A stretch of DNA of 64,000 nucleotides from Candidatus Rokuibacteriota bacterium (lineage in GTDB: Bacteria; Methylomirabilota; Methylomirabilia; Rokubacteriales; CSP1-6): NCBI GenBank assembly GCA_003220435.1, contig QHSL01000085.1, positions 1-64,000 on the forward strand. Reading direction: 5' to 3'. This document shows, piece by piece, positions 1 through 12,625 of the stretch (its first letter is position 1; each line of letters begins with the position of its first letter). The notes beneath the pieces were generated by a model that did not search any database, was not told the origin of the DNA, and was given only the letters and a program-made list of their open reading frames with translations. Position numbers and translations under genes: made by a program.

Positions 1-28
1 CGTCCGTGGAGCGCTGAGGGCGGCCCGC

Positions 29-400
29 CTACATCGGCCGAGAAGAGACGATCAGCCGGTAGAGCGCGGTCTGCTGAAAGAAGTGGCGCAGCACGTAGTG
101 CTCGTTGATGTCGTGCTGCTGGTTGTCGCTGTTGGCCGCGGGGATCCACAAGCAGGGCATCCCGAGGACGTCCGTGAAGACGTGGAGCGGGAGCGTGCCG
201 CCGAGGATCGGCAGCGCCACCGGCTCGGCGTCGCCCTGCTCCTCCAGCAGACGCAGGAGCCAGCCGAACTCCGGGCGCGAGGGCGATCGCGCCAGAAGGC
301 ACGTGCGGCGTCGACCATCTCGGGCGTGACCTGGCGGCTGATCGTCGCGATGCGGAGGTAGCGGTCGAGGAGCTCGAGTCGATCGTGACGGAGAGACATG
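29..400 (-). pseudogene. M20-family metallopeptidase remnant: N-terminus joined out of frame to C-terminus
   Basis: Minus strand from ATG at 400 reads MSLRHDRLELLDRYLRIATISRQVTPEMVDAARAFWR. The next frame then reads RPEFGWLLRLLEEQGDAEPVALPILGGTLPLHVFTDVLGMPCLWIPAANSDNQQHDINEHYVLRHFFQQT, an M20 C-terminal motif. The catalytic and dimerisation domains are absent. Confidence 0.75.
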
Positions 401-429
401 ACAAGTGGCGGTAGTATAGCGCCGGTCAC

Positions 430-528
430 ATGGTCCGCCTCGCCGAGCTGACGAGTCCGGCGGCCGCGCGGCTCGCCCGCGATCCGAAGGCCGTGGTGCT
501 CAGCCCCGCAAAGGGCTCTCATTCTTGA
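430..528 (+). pseudogene. Truncated creatininase-family N-terminus
   Basis: ATG 430 reads MVRLAELTSPAAARLARDPKAVVLSPAKGSHS*. It resembles the creatininase N-terminus and stops where the G-S-x-E-Q-H-G motif should follow. Confidence 0.45.
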
Positions 529-553
529 CCGAATCGCCGCGCCGCGTTAGAGT
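525..553 (+). promoter_or_regulatory. Sigma70-like promoter for mdh
   Basis: TTGACC (525-530), 17 nt, TAGAGT (548-553), upstream of mdh. Confidence 0.5.
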
Positions 554-612
554 GAAGCGCACTCCCTCTCGCGCGTGCGTGGGAGGGGAATGTTCGCCGA
601 CAAGCAGGTTGA

Positions 613-1611
<999 letters not shown>

Positions 1612-1626
1612 CCGAGGAGTCGGGGC

Positions 1627-2138
1627 ATGGCGAGGCGAGCGAAGGCCAGGGCCAAGAAGCGGGTGAAGCCGATTCCATCCGGCTACCACAGCGTCACCCC
1701 CTACCTCACCGTGCGGGACGCCGGGCGGGCCATCGACTTCTACAAGGATGCCTTCGGCGCCGTGGAGAAGGAGCGGATGCCCGGCCCCGACGGCAAGAGC
1801 GTGATGCACGCCGAGCTCAAGATCGGTGACTCGATCGTGATGCTGAGCGACGAGCTTCCGGGCATGAGCACCTGCCGCTCGCCGCAGTCCCTCGGCGGTA
1901 CGACCGTCTCGCTCTTCCTCTATGTCCGCGACGTGGACGCCGCCTTCAAGCGCGCGGCGAACTCCGGCTGCAAGGTCCTGATGGAGCTCACCGACATGTT
2001 CTGGGGCGACCGGTTCGGCAAGCTCGAGGATCCGTTCGGGAACCAGTGGTCGATGGCGACCCACAAGGAGGACGTGTCCCCAGGGGAGCTGCGCCGGCGC
2101 GCCCAGGCGGCGATGGCCCAGATGCCGGGCAAGTCGTC

Positions 2139-2142
<4 letters not shown>
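1627..2142 (+). CDS. VOC family protein (glyoxalase/PhnB-like)
   Basis: YHSVTPYLTVRDAGRAIDFYKDAFGA...WGDRFGKLEDPFGNQWSMATH, PhnB-like VOC fold. Confidence 0.85.
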
Positions 2143-5214
<3,072 letters not shown>

Positions 5215-5216
5215 CC

Positions 5217-5798
5217 GTGAGCGTCACGACCGCGGCCGACGGGATCAAGGACGTCACGACGCCGCTCAGCGACGCCGACGTCGAGTCACTGAAGACCGGT
5301 GATCGCGTGCGGATCAGCGGCGTGCTCTACACGGCGCGCGACGCGGCGCACGGACGGCTGTGGCCGCTGATCCAGGACGGGCAGCCACTGCCCATCGACG
5401 TGCGCGGGCAGATCATCTACTACACCGGCCCGTCGCCGGCACGGCCGGGCGACGTGGTCGGCTCGGTGGGACCGACGACGGCGAGCCGGATGGACAAGTT
5501 CACGCCCGCGCTGATCAAGCTCGGGCTCAAGGCCACCATGGGCAAGGGCGCGCGCTCGCAGCCGGTCAAGGATGCGTTCAAGCAATACACAGCCGTCTAC
5601 TTCGGCGCCATCGGCGGCGCCGGCGCTGTCCTGTCGCGATTTGTGAGGCGCGTTGAGATTGTTGCGTACGAAGATCTGGGCACGGAGGCCATCCGCCGCC
5701 TCGAGGTCGAGAACTTCCCGGCGATCGTAGTCAACGACTGCCGCGGCGGTGATCTCTATCAGGACGGCATGAAGGCCTACGCACGGGAGGAGACATGA
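5217..5798 (+). CDS. Class I fumarate hydratase, beta subunit
   Basis: TPLSDADVESLKTGDRVRISGVLYTARDAAHGRL; IYYTGPSPARPGDVVGSVGPTTASRMDKFTP; GKGARSQPVKDAF. Confidence 0.93.
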   Translation: MSVTTAADGIKDVTTPLSDADVESLKTGDRVRISGVLYTARDAAHGRLWPLIQDGQPLPIDVRGQIIYYTGPSPARPGDVVGSVGPTTASRMDKFTPALIKLGLKATMGKGARSQPVKDAFKQYTAVYFGAIGGAGAVLSRFVRRVEIVAYEDLGTEAIRRLEVENFPAIVVNDCRGGDLYQDGMKAYAREET

Positions 5799-6589
5799 TC
5801 GGTCAGGCGGTCGGGTCGGCGCGCGCGCCGATCGCGGCGGCGCACCTCCGCAAGGACGCGTGGTGGACGCTGCCGCTCACGGTCGTCGTCGTGCTCGGCT
5901 CGTTCGGGGTCTATTCGACGTGGGCGGCGTTTCAGAACGCGCATTATTTCATCGCGCCTTACTTATCGCCGTTCTACTCGCCGTGCCTCTACCGGTCTTG
6001 CCTGCACCCGAGCTTCGGTGGCGGGCTTCCCGAAATCTATCTTCCAATTATCGGGTTGGTGTCGCCCGCCTTTCTCATCTTGATCGGCCCCCTGTCGTTC
6101 CGGCTGACCTGCTACTACTACCGCAAGGCCTACTACCGGTCCTTCTGGCTGGCGCCGGTCGCGTGCGCCGTACGTGACGTGAAGACCGGCTATTCGGGCG
6201 AGACACGCTTCCCGCTCATCCTCCAGAACTTCCACCGGTACGCGTGGTACGTGGCGGTGCTGTTCATCGTGATGCTGACCTGGGACGCGCTGCTGGCCTT
6301 CCGGTTCCCCAACGGCTTCGGCATCGGCGTGGGGACCATCGTCATGTGGATCAACGTGGTCCTGCTGGCCGCGTACACGTTCTCGTGCCACTCCTGCCGC
6401 CACGTGTGCGGTGGTCACGTCGACGTCTTCTCGAAGACGCCGGCGCGCTACCGGATCTGGCACTTCGTGACCCGACTCAACGAACGCCACCCGCTGTACG
6501 CATGGCTCTCGCTCTTCAGCGTCGGGCTGACCGACCTCTACATCCGATTGCTGTCCATGGGCATCATCCGCGACCTGAGGATTGTGTAA
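5795..6589 (+). CDS. Succinate dehydrogenase membrane anchor, single large subunit (mycobacterial Sdh1-like)
   Basis: 264 aa with several hydrophobic helices, directly before sdhA and sdhB; Cys/His motifs SPCLYRSCLH and SCHSCRHVCGGH. Confidence 0.8.
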   Translation: MIGQAVGSARAPIAAAHLRKDAWWTLPLTVVVVLGSFGVYSTWAAFQNAHYFIAPYLSPFYSPCLYRSCLHPSFGGGLPEIYLPIIGLVSPAFLILIGPLSFRLTCYYYRKAYYRSFWLAPVACAVRDVKTGYSGETRFPLILQNFHRYAWYVAVLFIVMLTWDALLAFRFPNGFGIGVGTIVMWINVVLLAAYTFSCHSCRHVCGGHVDVFSKTPARYRIWHFVTRLNERHPLYAWLSLFSVGLTDLYIRLLSMGIIRDLRIV

Positions 6590-8391
6590 TGGCCAGTGGG
6601 GACTACGAGACACACGAGCACGACGTCATCGTCATCGGCGCCGGCGGCGCCGGGCTGCGCGCGGCGATCGAGGCGGCAGCCCAGGGCGTGTCGGTCGGCC
6701 TCGTCTGCAAGTCGCTCCTCGGCAAGGCCCACACGGTCATGGCCGAAGGCGGGATCGCCGCGGCGCTCGGCAACGTGTGGCCGGAGGACAACTGGCAGGT
6801 CCACTTCCGCGACACGATGCGCGGCGGCAAGATGGTCAACAACTGGCGAATGGCCCAGCTGCACGCGCAGGAGGCGCCGGAGCGCGTCCTCGAGCTGGAG
6901 CGGTGGGGCGCGCTCTTCGACCGCACCAAGGACGGGCGCATCCTCCAGCGCGACTTCGGCGGCCACCGCTACGCGCGGCTCGCGCACGTCGGCGACCGCA
7001 CCGGCCTGGAGATGATCCGGACGCTCCAGTACCACGGCATCCACCAGGGCATCGACGTCTACATGGAGTGCAAGATCGAGCGGCTCCTGCGGGACGGCGA
7101 TCGCGTCGTCGGTGGCTTCGGCTACTGGCGCAACACCGGCAAGTTCGTCCTGTTCAAGGCCAAGGCCGTCGTGCTGGCGACCGGCGGCGTCGGCAAGGCG
7201 TGGAAGGTCACCTCGAACTCGTGGGAGTACACCGGCGACGGGCAGTCGCTGGCGCTGTGGGCCGGCGCCGACCTGATCGACATGGAGTTCGTGCAGTTCC
7301 ATCCGACCGGGATGGTGTGGCCGCCGTCGGTGCGCGGCATCCTCGTGACCGAAGGCGTGCGCGGCGACGGCGGAACCTTGAGGAACAAGTCCGGCGCGCG
7401 ATTCATGTTCAACTACATTCCGGAGTTCTTCAAGGGCGAGACGGCGGACAACGAGGCCGAGGCCGACCGCTGGTACGAGGACAAGAAGAACAACCGCCGC
7501 ACGCCCGACCTCCTGCCGCGCGACGAGGTGGCGCGCGCGATCAACACCGAAGTGAAGGCCGGCCGCGGCAGCCCCCACGGTGGAGCCTTCCTCGACATCT
7601 GTACGCGCCGACCGGCCGACTACATCCGGAAGCGGCTGCCGTCGATGTACCACCAGTTCAAGGAGCTGGCGGACGTCGATATCACCAAGGAGCCCATGGA
7701 AGTGGGCCCGACCTGCCACTACATCATGGGCGGCGTGCGCGTCGACGCCGACACCACCGCGGCCACCGTGAAGGGGCTGTTCGCCGCCGGCGAGGTGGCG
7801 GGCGGCATGCACGGCTCGAACCGGCTCGGCGGCAATTCGCTCTCCGACCTGCTGGTGTTCGGGCGGCGCGCCGGCCTCTACGCCGCGCTGTACGCGAAGG
7901 ACTTCGGGGGCCAGCACACCGTCGACTCCGGCCAGGTCGAGTCGATCGCCCGCACCATGCTCGAGCCGTTCTCGCGGAGCGGCGGTGAGAACCCGTACGC
8001 GATCCAGGCCGACCTCCAGGACATCATGCAGGAGCTGGTCGGCATCATCCGCACCGAGGCCGAGCTGAAGGAGGCCGCGAAGAAAATCGAGGCGCTCAAG
8101 CAGCGGGCCGCGAAGGCGCGTGCGGAGGGCGGACGAGCCTACAACCCGAGCTGGCACACCGCCCTCGACCTCAGCTCGCTCCTGACGGTGGCGGAGTGCT
8201 GCACGCTGGCGGCGATCGAGCGCACGGAGAGCCGCGGCGGCCACACCCGCGAGGACCATCCGTACACCGACGACACGTGGGGAAAGATCAACGTGGTGAT
8301 CCGACAGAAGCAGGGCGCCTTGCAGCTCGCCCGTGAGCCGCTGCCGGAGATGCCGGCCGAGCTCAGGACGCTGTTCCAGGAGAGAACGTGA
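6589..8391 (+). CDS. sdhA: Succinate dehydrogenase flavoprotein subunit
   Basis: HDVIVIGAGGAGLRAAIEAAAQG; HTVMAEGGIAAALGN; GGHRYARLAHVGDRTGLEMIRTL; MEFVQFHPTGMVWP. Starts within the upstream stop (TAATG). Confidence 0.95.
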   Translation: MASGDYETHEHDVIVIGAGGAGLRAAIEAAAQGVSVGLVCKSLLGKAHTVMAEGGIAAALGNVWPEDNWQVHFRDTMRGGKMVNNWRMAQLHAQEAPERVLELERWGALFDRTKDGRILQRDFGGHRYARLAHVGDRTGLEMIRTLQYHGIHQGIDVYMECKIERLLRDGDRVVGGFGYWRNTGKFVLFKAKAVVLATGGVGKAWKVTSNSWEYTGDGQSLALWAGADLIDMEFVQFHPTGMVWPPSVRGILVTEGVRGDGGTLRNKSGARFMFNYIPEFFKGETADNEAEADRWYEDKKNNRRTPDLLPRDEVARAINTEVKAGRGSPHGGAFLDICTRRPADYIRKRLPSMYHQFKELADVDITKEPMEVGPTCHYIMGGVRVDADTTAATVKGLFAAGEVAGGMHGSNRLGGNSLSDLLVFGRRAGLYAALYAKDFGGQHTVDSGQVESIARTMLEPFSRSGGENPYAIQADLQDIMQELVGIIRTEAELKEAAKKIEALKQRAAKARAEGGRAYNPSWHTALDLSSLLTVAECCTLAAIERTESRGGHTREDHPYTDDTWGKINVVIRQKQGALQLAREPLPEMPAELRTLFQERT

Positions 8392-9140
8392 TGCCGACCG
8401 TCGCGATGCAGGTGTTCCGCGGTGACGGCGGCGGCGGCGAATTCAAGTCGTACCGCGTCGACTTCGACGAGGGCATGGTCGTCCTCGACGTGATCCATCG
8501 CCTGCAGGCGACCCAGGCGCGCGACCTGGCCTGCCGGTGGAACTGCAAGGCCGGCAAGTGCGGCTCCTGCAGCGCGGAGATCAACGGCAAGCCCCGGCTC
8601 ATGTGCATGACGCGCATGAACCTGTTCACGCCCGGCGAGACGATCAGCGTCGCGCCGATCCGGACGTTTCCGCTGATCCGCGATCTCGTCACCGACGTAT
8701 CGTACAACTACGAGAAGGCGAAGCAGATCCCGCCGCTCCGCCTCAAGCCGCCGGAGACCGACGGCACCTACCGGATGATGCAGGAGGACATCGATCGCAT
8801 CCAGGAGTTCCACAAGTGCATCGAGTGCTTCCTGTGCCAGGACGTGTGTCACGTCATTCGTGATCACGAGGAGCTGAAGAAGAGCTTCGCGGGGCCGCGC
8901 TTCTTCATCAAGCTGGCCGGGCTCGACATGCATCCGCTCGACACCCGCGACCGGTCCGAGTTCGTGAAGGGCCAGGCCGGTGTGGGCCTCTGCAACATCA
9001 CCAAGTGCTGCACCGAAGTGTGTCCCGAGCACATCCACATCACCGACAACGGGATCATCCCGCTCAAGGAACGGATGGCCGACGGCTTCGATCCCATCGT
9101 CTGGCTCCTCCGGAAGTTCAGGGGACAGCGTAAAGCGTGA
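8388..9140 (+). CDS. sdhB: Succinate dehydrogenase iron-sulfur subunit
   Basis: CRWNCKAGKCGSCSAEINGKPRLMC 2Fe-2S motif; CIECFLCQDVC and CNITKCCTEVCPEHI cluster motifs. Confidence 0.95.
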   Translation: MMPTVAMQVFRGDGGGGEFKSYRVDFDEGMVVLDVIHRLQATQARDLACRWNCKAGKCGSCSAEINGKPRLMCMTRMNLFTPGETISVAPIRTFPLIRDLVTDVSYNYEKAKQIPPLRLKPPETDGTYRMMQEDIDRIQEFHKCIECFLCQDVCHVIRDHEELKKSFAGPRFFIKLAGLDMHPLDTRDRSEFVKGQAGVGLCNITKCCTEVCPEHIHITDNGIIPLKERMADGFDPIVWLLRKFRGQRKA

Positions 9141-9230
9141 CGGTCCGCATCGGCTCAAAGGCCACCGGAACACCTCGGCTCACGCTGGCCTCAGTGCCTC
9201 GACTTCAGCCGGGCTCGCAAACCACCAACT

Positions 9231-9408
9231 CCGGATCGGGCGTGCGGAGCCGGGTCGCATCTCGATCAGGCCACCCTCGGAGCAAGCCGGCCTCGGCCCA
9301 CCTCATGGTGGGCCTGCACACCACGCGCCCCGGAGCGGGCGAGCGGAGCCGGGTTGCGCCTGTCTTAGGCCACCCTCGGAGCAAGCCGGCCTCACGGACC
9401 CCGCTACA
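9231..9408. repeat. Two tandem intergenic repeat units of about 99 bp; family also present near 63.7 kb
   Basis: GGCCACCCTCGGAGCAAGCCGGCCTC occurs at 9269-9294 and 9368-9393, each preceded by GCGGAGCCGGG. Hairpin GGCCCACC-TCAT-GGTGGGCC at 9295-9314. Confidence 0.85.
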
Positions 9409-10569
9409 GTGAAAATTCACGAGTATCAGGCCAAGACGCTCCTGCGCGACTCCGGCGTGCCCGTCCCGGGCGGCGATGTCGCCAGGACACCGGCGGAGGC
9501 CCGGGCGATCGCGCAGCGCCTGGGCGGCCGCGTGGTCGTGAAGGCGCAGGTGCATGCGGGCGGGCGAGGGAAAGCCGGGGGCATCAAGCTCGCCGACGAT
9601 CCATCGGCGGCCGAGGGGGCGGCCCGTCAGATCCTGGGCATGCGCCTGAAGACCCCGCAGACGCCGCCCGAGGGCATCGAGGTGCGCGCGGTGCTCGTCG
9701 AGGGGGCCTCGGCGGTCGAGCGCGAGCTCTACCTCTCGATGACCCTCGACCGCGCGCGCGGTAGCCACGTCGTCATGGCGTCCGCGGCGGGCGGGATGGA
9801 CATCGAGGCGGTCGCGGCGCGCACGCCCGACAAGATCATCCGCGCGTGGGCGCACCCGGCGCTCGGCGTCCAGGCCTTCCAGGCGCGTCACCTGGCCTAC
9901 GGCCTGGCGCTCGGCGGCGACCAGTTCAAGCAGGCCGTGGCGCTGATCCGGAACCTCTTCGAGCTCTACGTGGCGCGCGACTGCTCGCTGGCCGAGGTCA
10001 ACCCGCTGGTCGTCACGAAGGATGGCCGCGTGCTCGCGCTCGACGCCAAGCTCGACTTCGATGACAACGCGCTGTCGCGACACCCGGACGTCCTCGCCCT
10101 GCGGGACGTCAACGAGGAAGACCCGCTCGACGTCGAGGCATCCAAGTACGGGCTGAACTACATCAAGCTCGACGGAAACGTCGGCTGCATGGTCAACGGC
10201 GCCGGGCTCGCCATGGCGACGATGGACATCGTCAAGCTCGCGGGCGGCGAGCCCGCCAACTTCCTCGACGTCGGCGGCGGCGCCTCGCCCGAGCAGATCG
10301 AGAACGCGTTCCGCATCCTCTCCTCTGATCCGCGCGTGAAGGTGGTGTTCATCAATGTCTTCGGCGGGATCCTGCGCTGCGACCGCCTCGCCGCCGGCGT
10401 GATCGCCGCGATCAAGAAGTTGGGCCTGCGGCTGCCGGTCGTGGTGCGGATGGAGGGGACCAACGTGGAGCTGGGCAAGCAGATGCTCGCCGAATCGGGG
10501 CTCGCGCTGACGACTGCCGACGACATGGGCGATGGCGCGAAGAAGGCGGTCGCCCTCGCGCGGGGCTAG
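9409..10569 (+). CDS. sucC: Succinate--CoA ligase (ADP-forming), beta subunit
   Basis: [28 protein letters not shown]-grasp; [53 protein letters not shown] start at 9409. Confidence 0.96.
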   Translation: MKIHEYQAKTLLRDSGVPVPGGDVARTPAEARAIAQRLGGRVVVKAQVHAGGRGKAGGIKLADDPSAAEGAARQILGMRLKTPQTPPEGIEVRAVLVEGASAVERELYLSMTLDRARGSHVVMASAAGGMDIEAVAARTPDKIIRAWAHPALGVQAFQARHLAYGLALGGDQFKQAVALIRNLFELYVARDCSLAEVNPLVVTKDGRVLALDAKLDFDDNALSRHPDVLALRDVNEEDPLDVEASKYGLNYIKLDGNVGCMVNGAGLAMATMDIVKLAGGEPANFLDVGGGASPEQIENAFRILSSDPRVKVVFINVFGGILRCDRLAAGVIAAIKKLGLRLPVVVRMEGTNVELGKQMLAESGLALTTADDMGDGAKKAVALARG

Positions 10570-10888
10570 CCCCTGGCTCCCGCCCCTGGCCCTGCTGCTG
10601 GCCGTCGCCGCGACCGCGGCGTGCTGGAGGCCGGCCGACGAGCGGGCGTACGAGGACGTCGTCGCCTCGATGTCGATGGTGAAGGCGAAGGCGTTCTTCG
10701 AGAAATACCCGAAGAGCGCGTACCGCGACCGCCTCGTCGAGGACATGATCGGATGGTGCAGACGCGAGGACACCGGAACGTGCTACCAGATCGTCATCGA
10801 GGCGCTGCCGAAGGAACATCCGCGATACCAGGACGTGGTGGACGCGTACGAGAAGCGACTCGCCGACAAGCGACGGAAGCCGCGCTGA
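10532..10888 (+). CDS. Small putative lipoprotein with TPR/BamD-like helical repeat character
   Basis: N-terminal hydrophobic segment with lipobox-like [25 protein letters not shown]. Lies between sucC and sucD and overlaps the sucC 3' end. Confidence 0.55.
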   Translation: MARRRRSPSRGASPWLPPLALLLAVAATAACWRPADERAYEDVVASMSMVKAKAFFEKYPKSAYRDRLVEDMIGWCRREDTGTCYQIVIEALPKEHPRYQDVVDAYEKRLADKRRKPR

Positions 10889-10898
10889 GTCGGCGCAC

Positions 10899-11771
10899 GT
10901 GAGCGTCCTCGTCGATCGCTCCACGCGGGTAGTGGTGCAGGGGATCACCGGCCGGGAGGGCGCGTTCCACGCGGCGCGGTGCCGCGAGTACGGGACCGCG
11001 ATCGTGGGCGGCGTGACGCCGGGCAAGGGCGGCACGACCCACGAGGGCTTCGCGGTGTGGAACACGGTGACCGAGGCGGTGGCGAGCGAAGGCGCGAACT
11101 GCGCGCTCATCTTCGTTCCGCCGCTCGCGGCGGGCGACGCGATCATGGAGGCCGCCGCGGCGGGGATCCCGCTGGTCATCTGCATCACCGAGGGGATCCC
11201 GATCGCCGACATGGTCCGCGCGAAGCACTTCCTCGCTGGAACCACGAGCCGGCTCATCGGGCCGAACTGCCCCGGCGTCATCACCCCGGACCAGGCCAAG
11301 ATCGGCATCATGCCCGGCCACATCCATCGACCGGGCCCGGTCGGGGTCGTTTCGCGCAGCGGCACCCTGACCTACGAGGTGGTCGGCCAGCTCACGAGTC
11401 GCGGGATCGGCCAGTCGACGTGCGTCGGCATCGGCGGCGATCCCGTCCACGGCACCAGCTTCGTCGACGTGCTGCGACTCTTCAGCGACGATCCCGAGAC
11501 GCGCGCGATCATGATGATCGGCGAGATCGGCGGCACCGAGGAAGAGGACGCGGCGGCGTTCGTCCGGTCCCACGTGACGAAGCCGGTGGTCGCGTTCATC
11601 TGCGGCCAGACCGCCCCACCCGGACGGCGGATGGGCCACGCCGGCGCGATCATCGCCGGAGGGAAGGGAACGGCGGCGGAGAAGATGAAAGCGCTCGAGA
11701 ACGCCGGGGCGACGCTGGTCACGAGCCCGGCCGAGATGGGGGCGACGATGGCGCGGGTGCTCGGACGATGA
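10899..11771 (+). CDS. sucD: Succinate--CoA ligase, alpha subunit
   Basis: [68 protein letters not shown]. Confidence 0.96.
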   Translation: MSVLVDRSTRVVVQGITGREGAFHAARCREYGTAIVGGVTPGKGGTTHEGFAVWNTVTEAVASEGANCALIFVPPLAAGDAIMEAAAAGIPLVICITEGIPIADMVRAKHFLAGTTSRLIGPNCPGVITPDQAKIGIMPGHIHRPGPVGVVSRSGTLTYEVVGQLTSRGIGQSTCVGIGGDPVHGTSFVDVLRLFSDDPETRAIMMIGEIGGTEEEDAAAFVRSHVTKPVVAFICGQTAPPGRRMGHAGAIIAGGKGTAAEKMKALENAGATLVTSPAEMGATMARVLGR

Positions 11772-12193
11772 CGACGCAGCGCACGCTCGCCATCATCAAG
11801 CCCGATGCGGTGGACAAGGGCGTCGTCGGGCAGATCATCGCGCGCGTGGAGCGCGCGGGCTTCAAGATTCTCGCCGCCAAGCTGATCCAGATGTCGCTCG
11901 CCGATGCGCGCGGCTTTTACGCGGTCCACCGCGAGCGCCCCTTCTTTCAGAGCCTCTGCGATTTCATGACGCAGGGCCCGTGCCTGCCCCTGGTCCTCGA
12001 GGGTGAGAACGCGATCCAGCGATGGCGCGATCTCATGGGCGCCACCGATCCCGCCAAGGCGGCGGCCGGCACGATCCGCAAGGACTTCGCGTCGTCCATC
12101 GAGGCCAACGCCGTCCACGGCTCCGACTCGGCCGAGGCGGCCGCGGTCGAGATCCCGTACTTCTTCTCGAGCCTCGAGCTCTGCCCTCGGTAG
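11768..12193 (+). CDS. ndk: Nucleoside diphosphate kinase
   Basis: [31 protein letters not shown]; active-site [12 protein letters not shown] overlap with sucD. Confidence 0.96.
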   Translation: MTTQRTLAIIKPDAVDKGVVGQIIARVERAGFKILAAKLIQMSLADARGFYAVHRERPFFQSLCDFMTQGPCLPLVLEGENAIQRWRDLMGATDPAKAAAGTIRKDFASSIEANAVHGSDSAEAAAVEIPYFFSSLELCPR

Positions 12194-12615
12194 ATCCCCG
12201 CGCGCTGCCGCCGGTCGATCCCGACGCGTTCGCCGCCCCGCTCGGGGTCCGTGAGCGCAGGTCCTCGCTCGCGGCGGTGGTCCTCGGCATCGTCGGAACG
12301 ACGGTTCTCGGGGTCGTCCTCACCGCGCACACCGGCGATCTGCGCTGGCTGTTCGCGGGTCTGCCGGCAACGCTCGTCCTCTTCCTGGCCGCGCGGCTCG
12401 GGCCGACCGGCTATCGGCTGGCGGGAGACGGTGTGTGCGTAGAGCGCAAGGCTGGCCCGAGGGCCAACCGCGAGAGCGTCGTGTGGCTGGCGACCGACTC
12501 GGGCTGGATCGGTCTCTCGCCCGATCGCCCCGACGAGTTCGTCGACCGGCTGCGGCGGCGTCTCGAGTCGTGTCGAGTTCTCGGTCGTGAAGCGGCCGAG
12601 GGCCGGTTATCATGA
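12181..12615 (+). CDS. Hypothetical membrane protein (start uncertain)
   Basis: Open frame with two hydrophobic stretches ([34 protein letters not shown]) between ndk and accC; no ATG/GTG start obvious. Confidence 0.4.
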   Translation: MPSVDPRALPPVDPDAFAAPLGVRERRSSLAAVVLGIVGTTVLGVVLTAHTGDLRWLFAGLPATLVLFLAARLGPTGYRLAGDGVCVERKAGPRANRESVVWLATDSGWIGLSPDRPDEFVDRLRRRLESCRVLGREAAEGRLS

Positions 12616-12625
12616 GGGCGAAACG

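Noticed and set aside
9231-9408. CRISPR array from the tandem repeats
   Set aside because: Only two units, with diverged halves rather than unique spacers, no cas genes, and related copies elsewhere upstream of another gene.
9137-9412. ORF MTVRIGSKATGTPRLTL...[14 protein letters not shown] as a protein
   Set aside because: It is a translation of the intergenic repeat. The same GHPRSKPAS string appears in an unrelated ORF at 63343-63801 only because the DNA repeat is shared.
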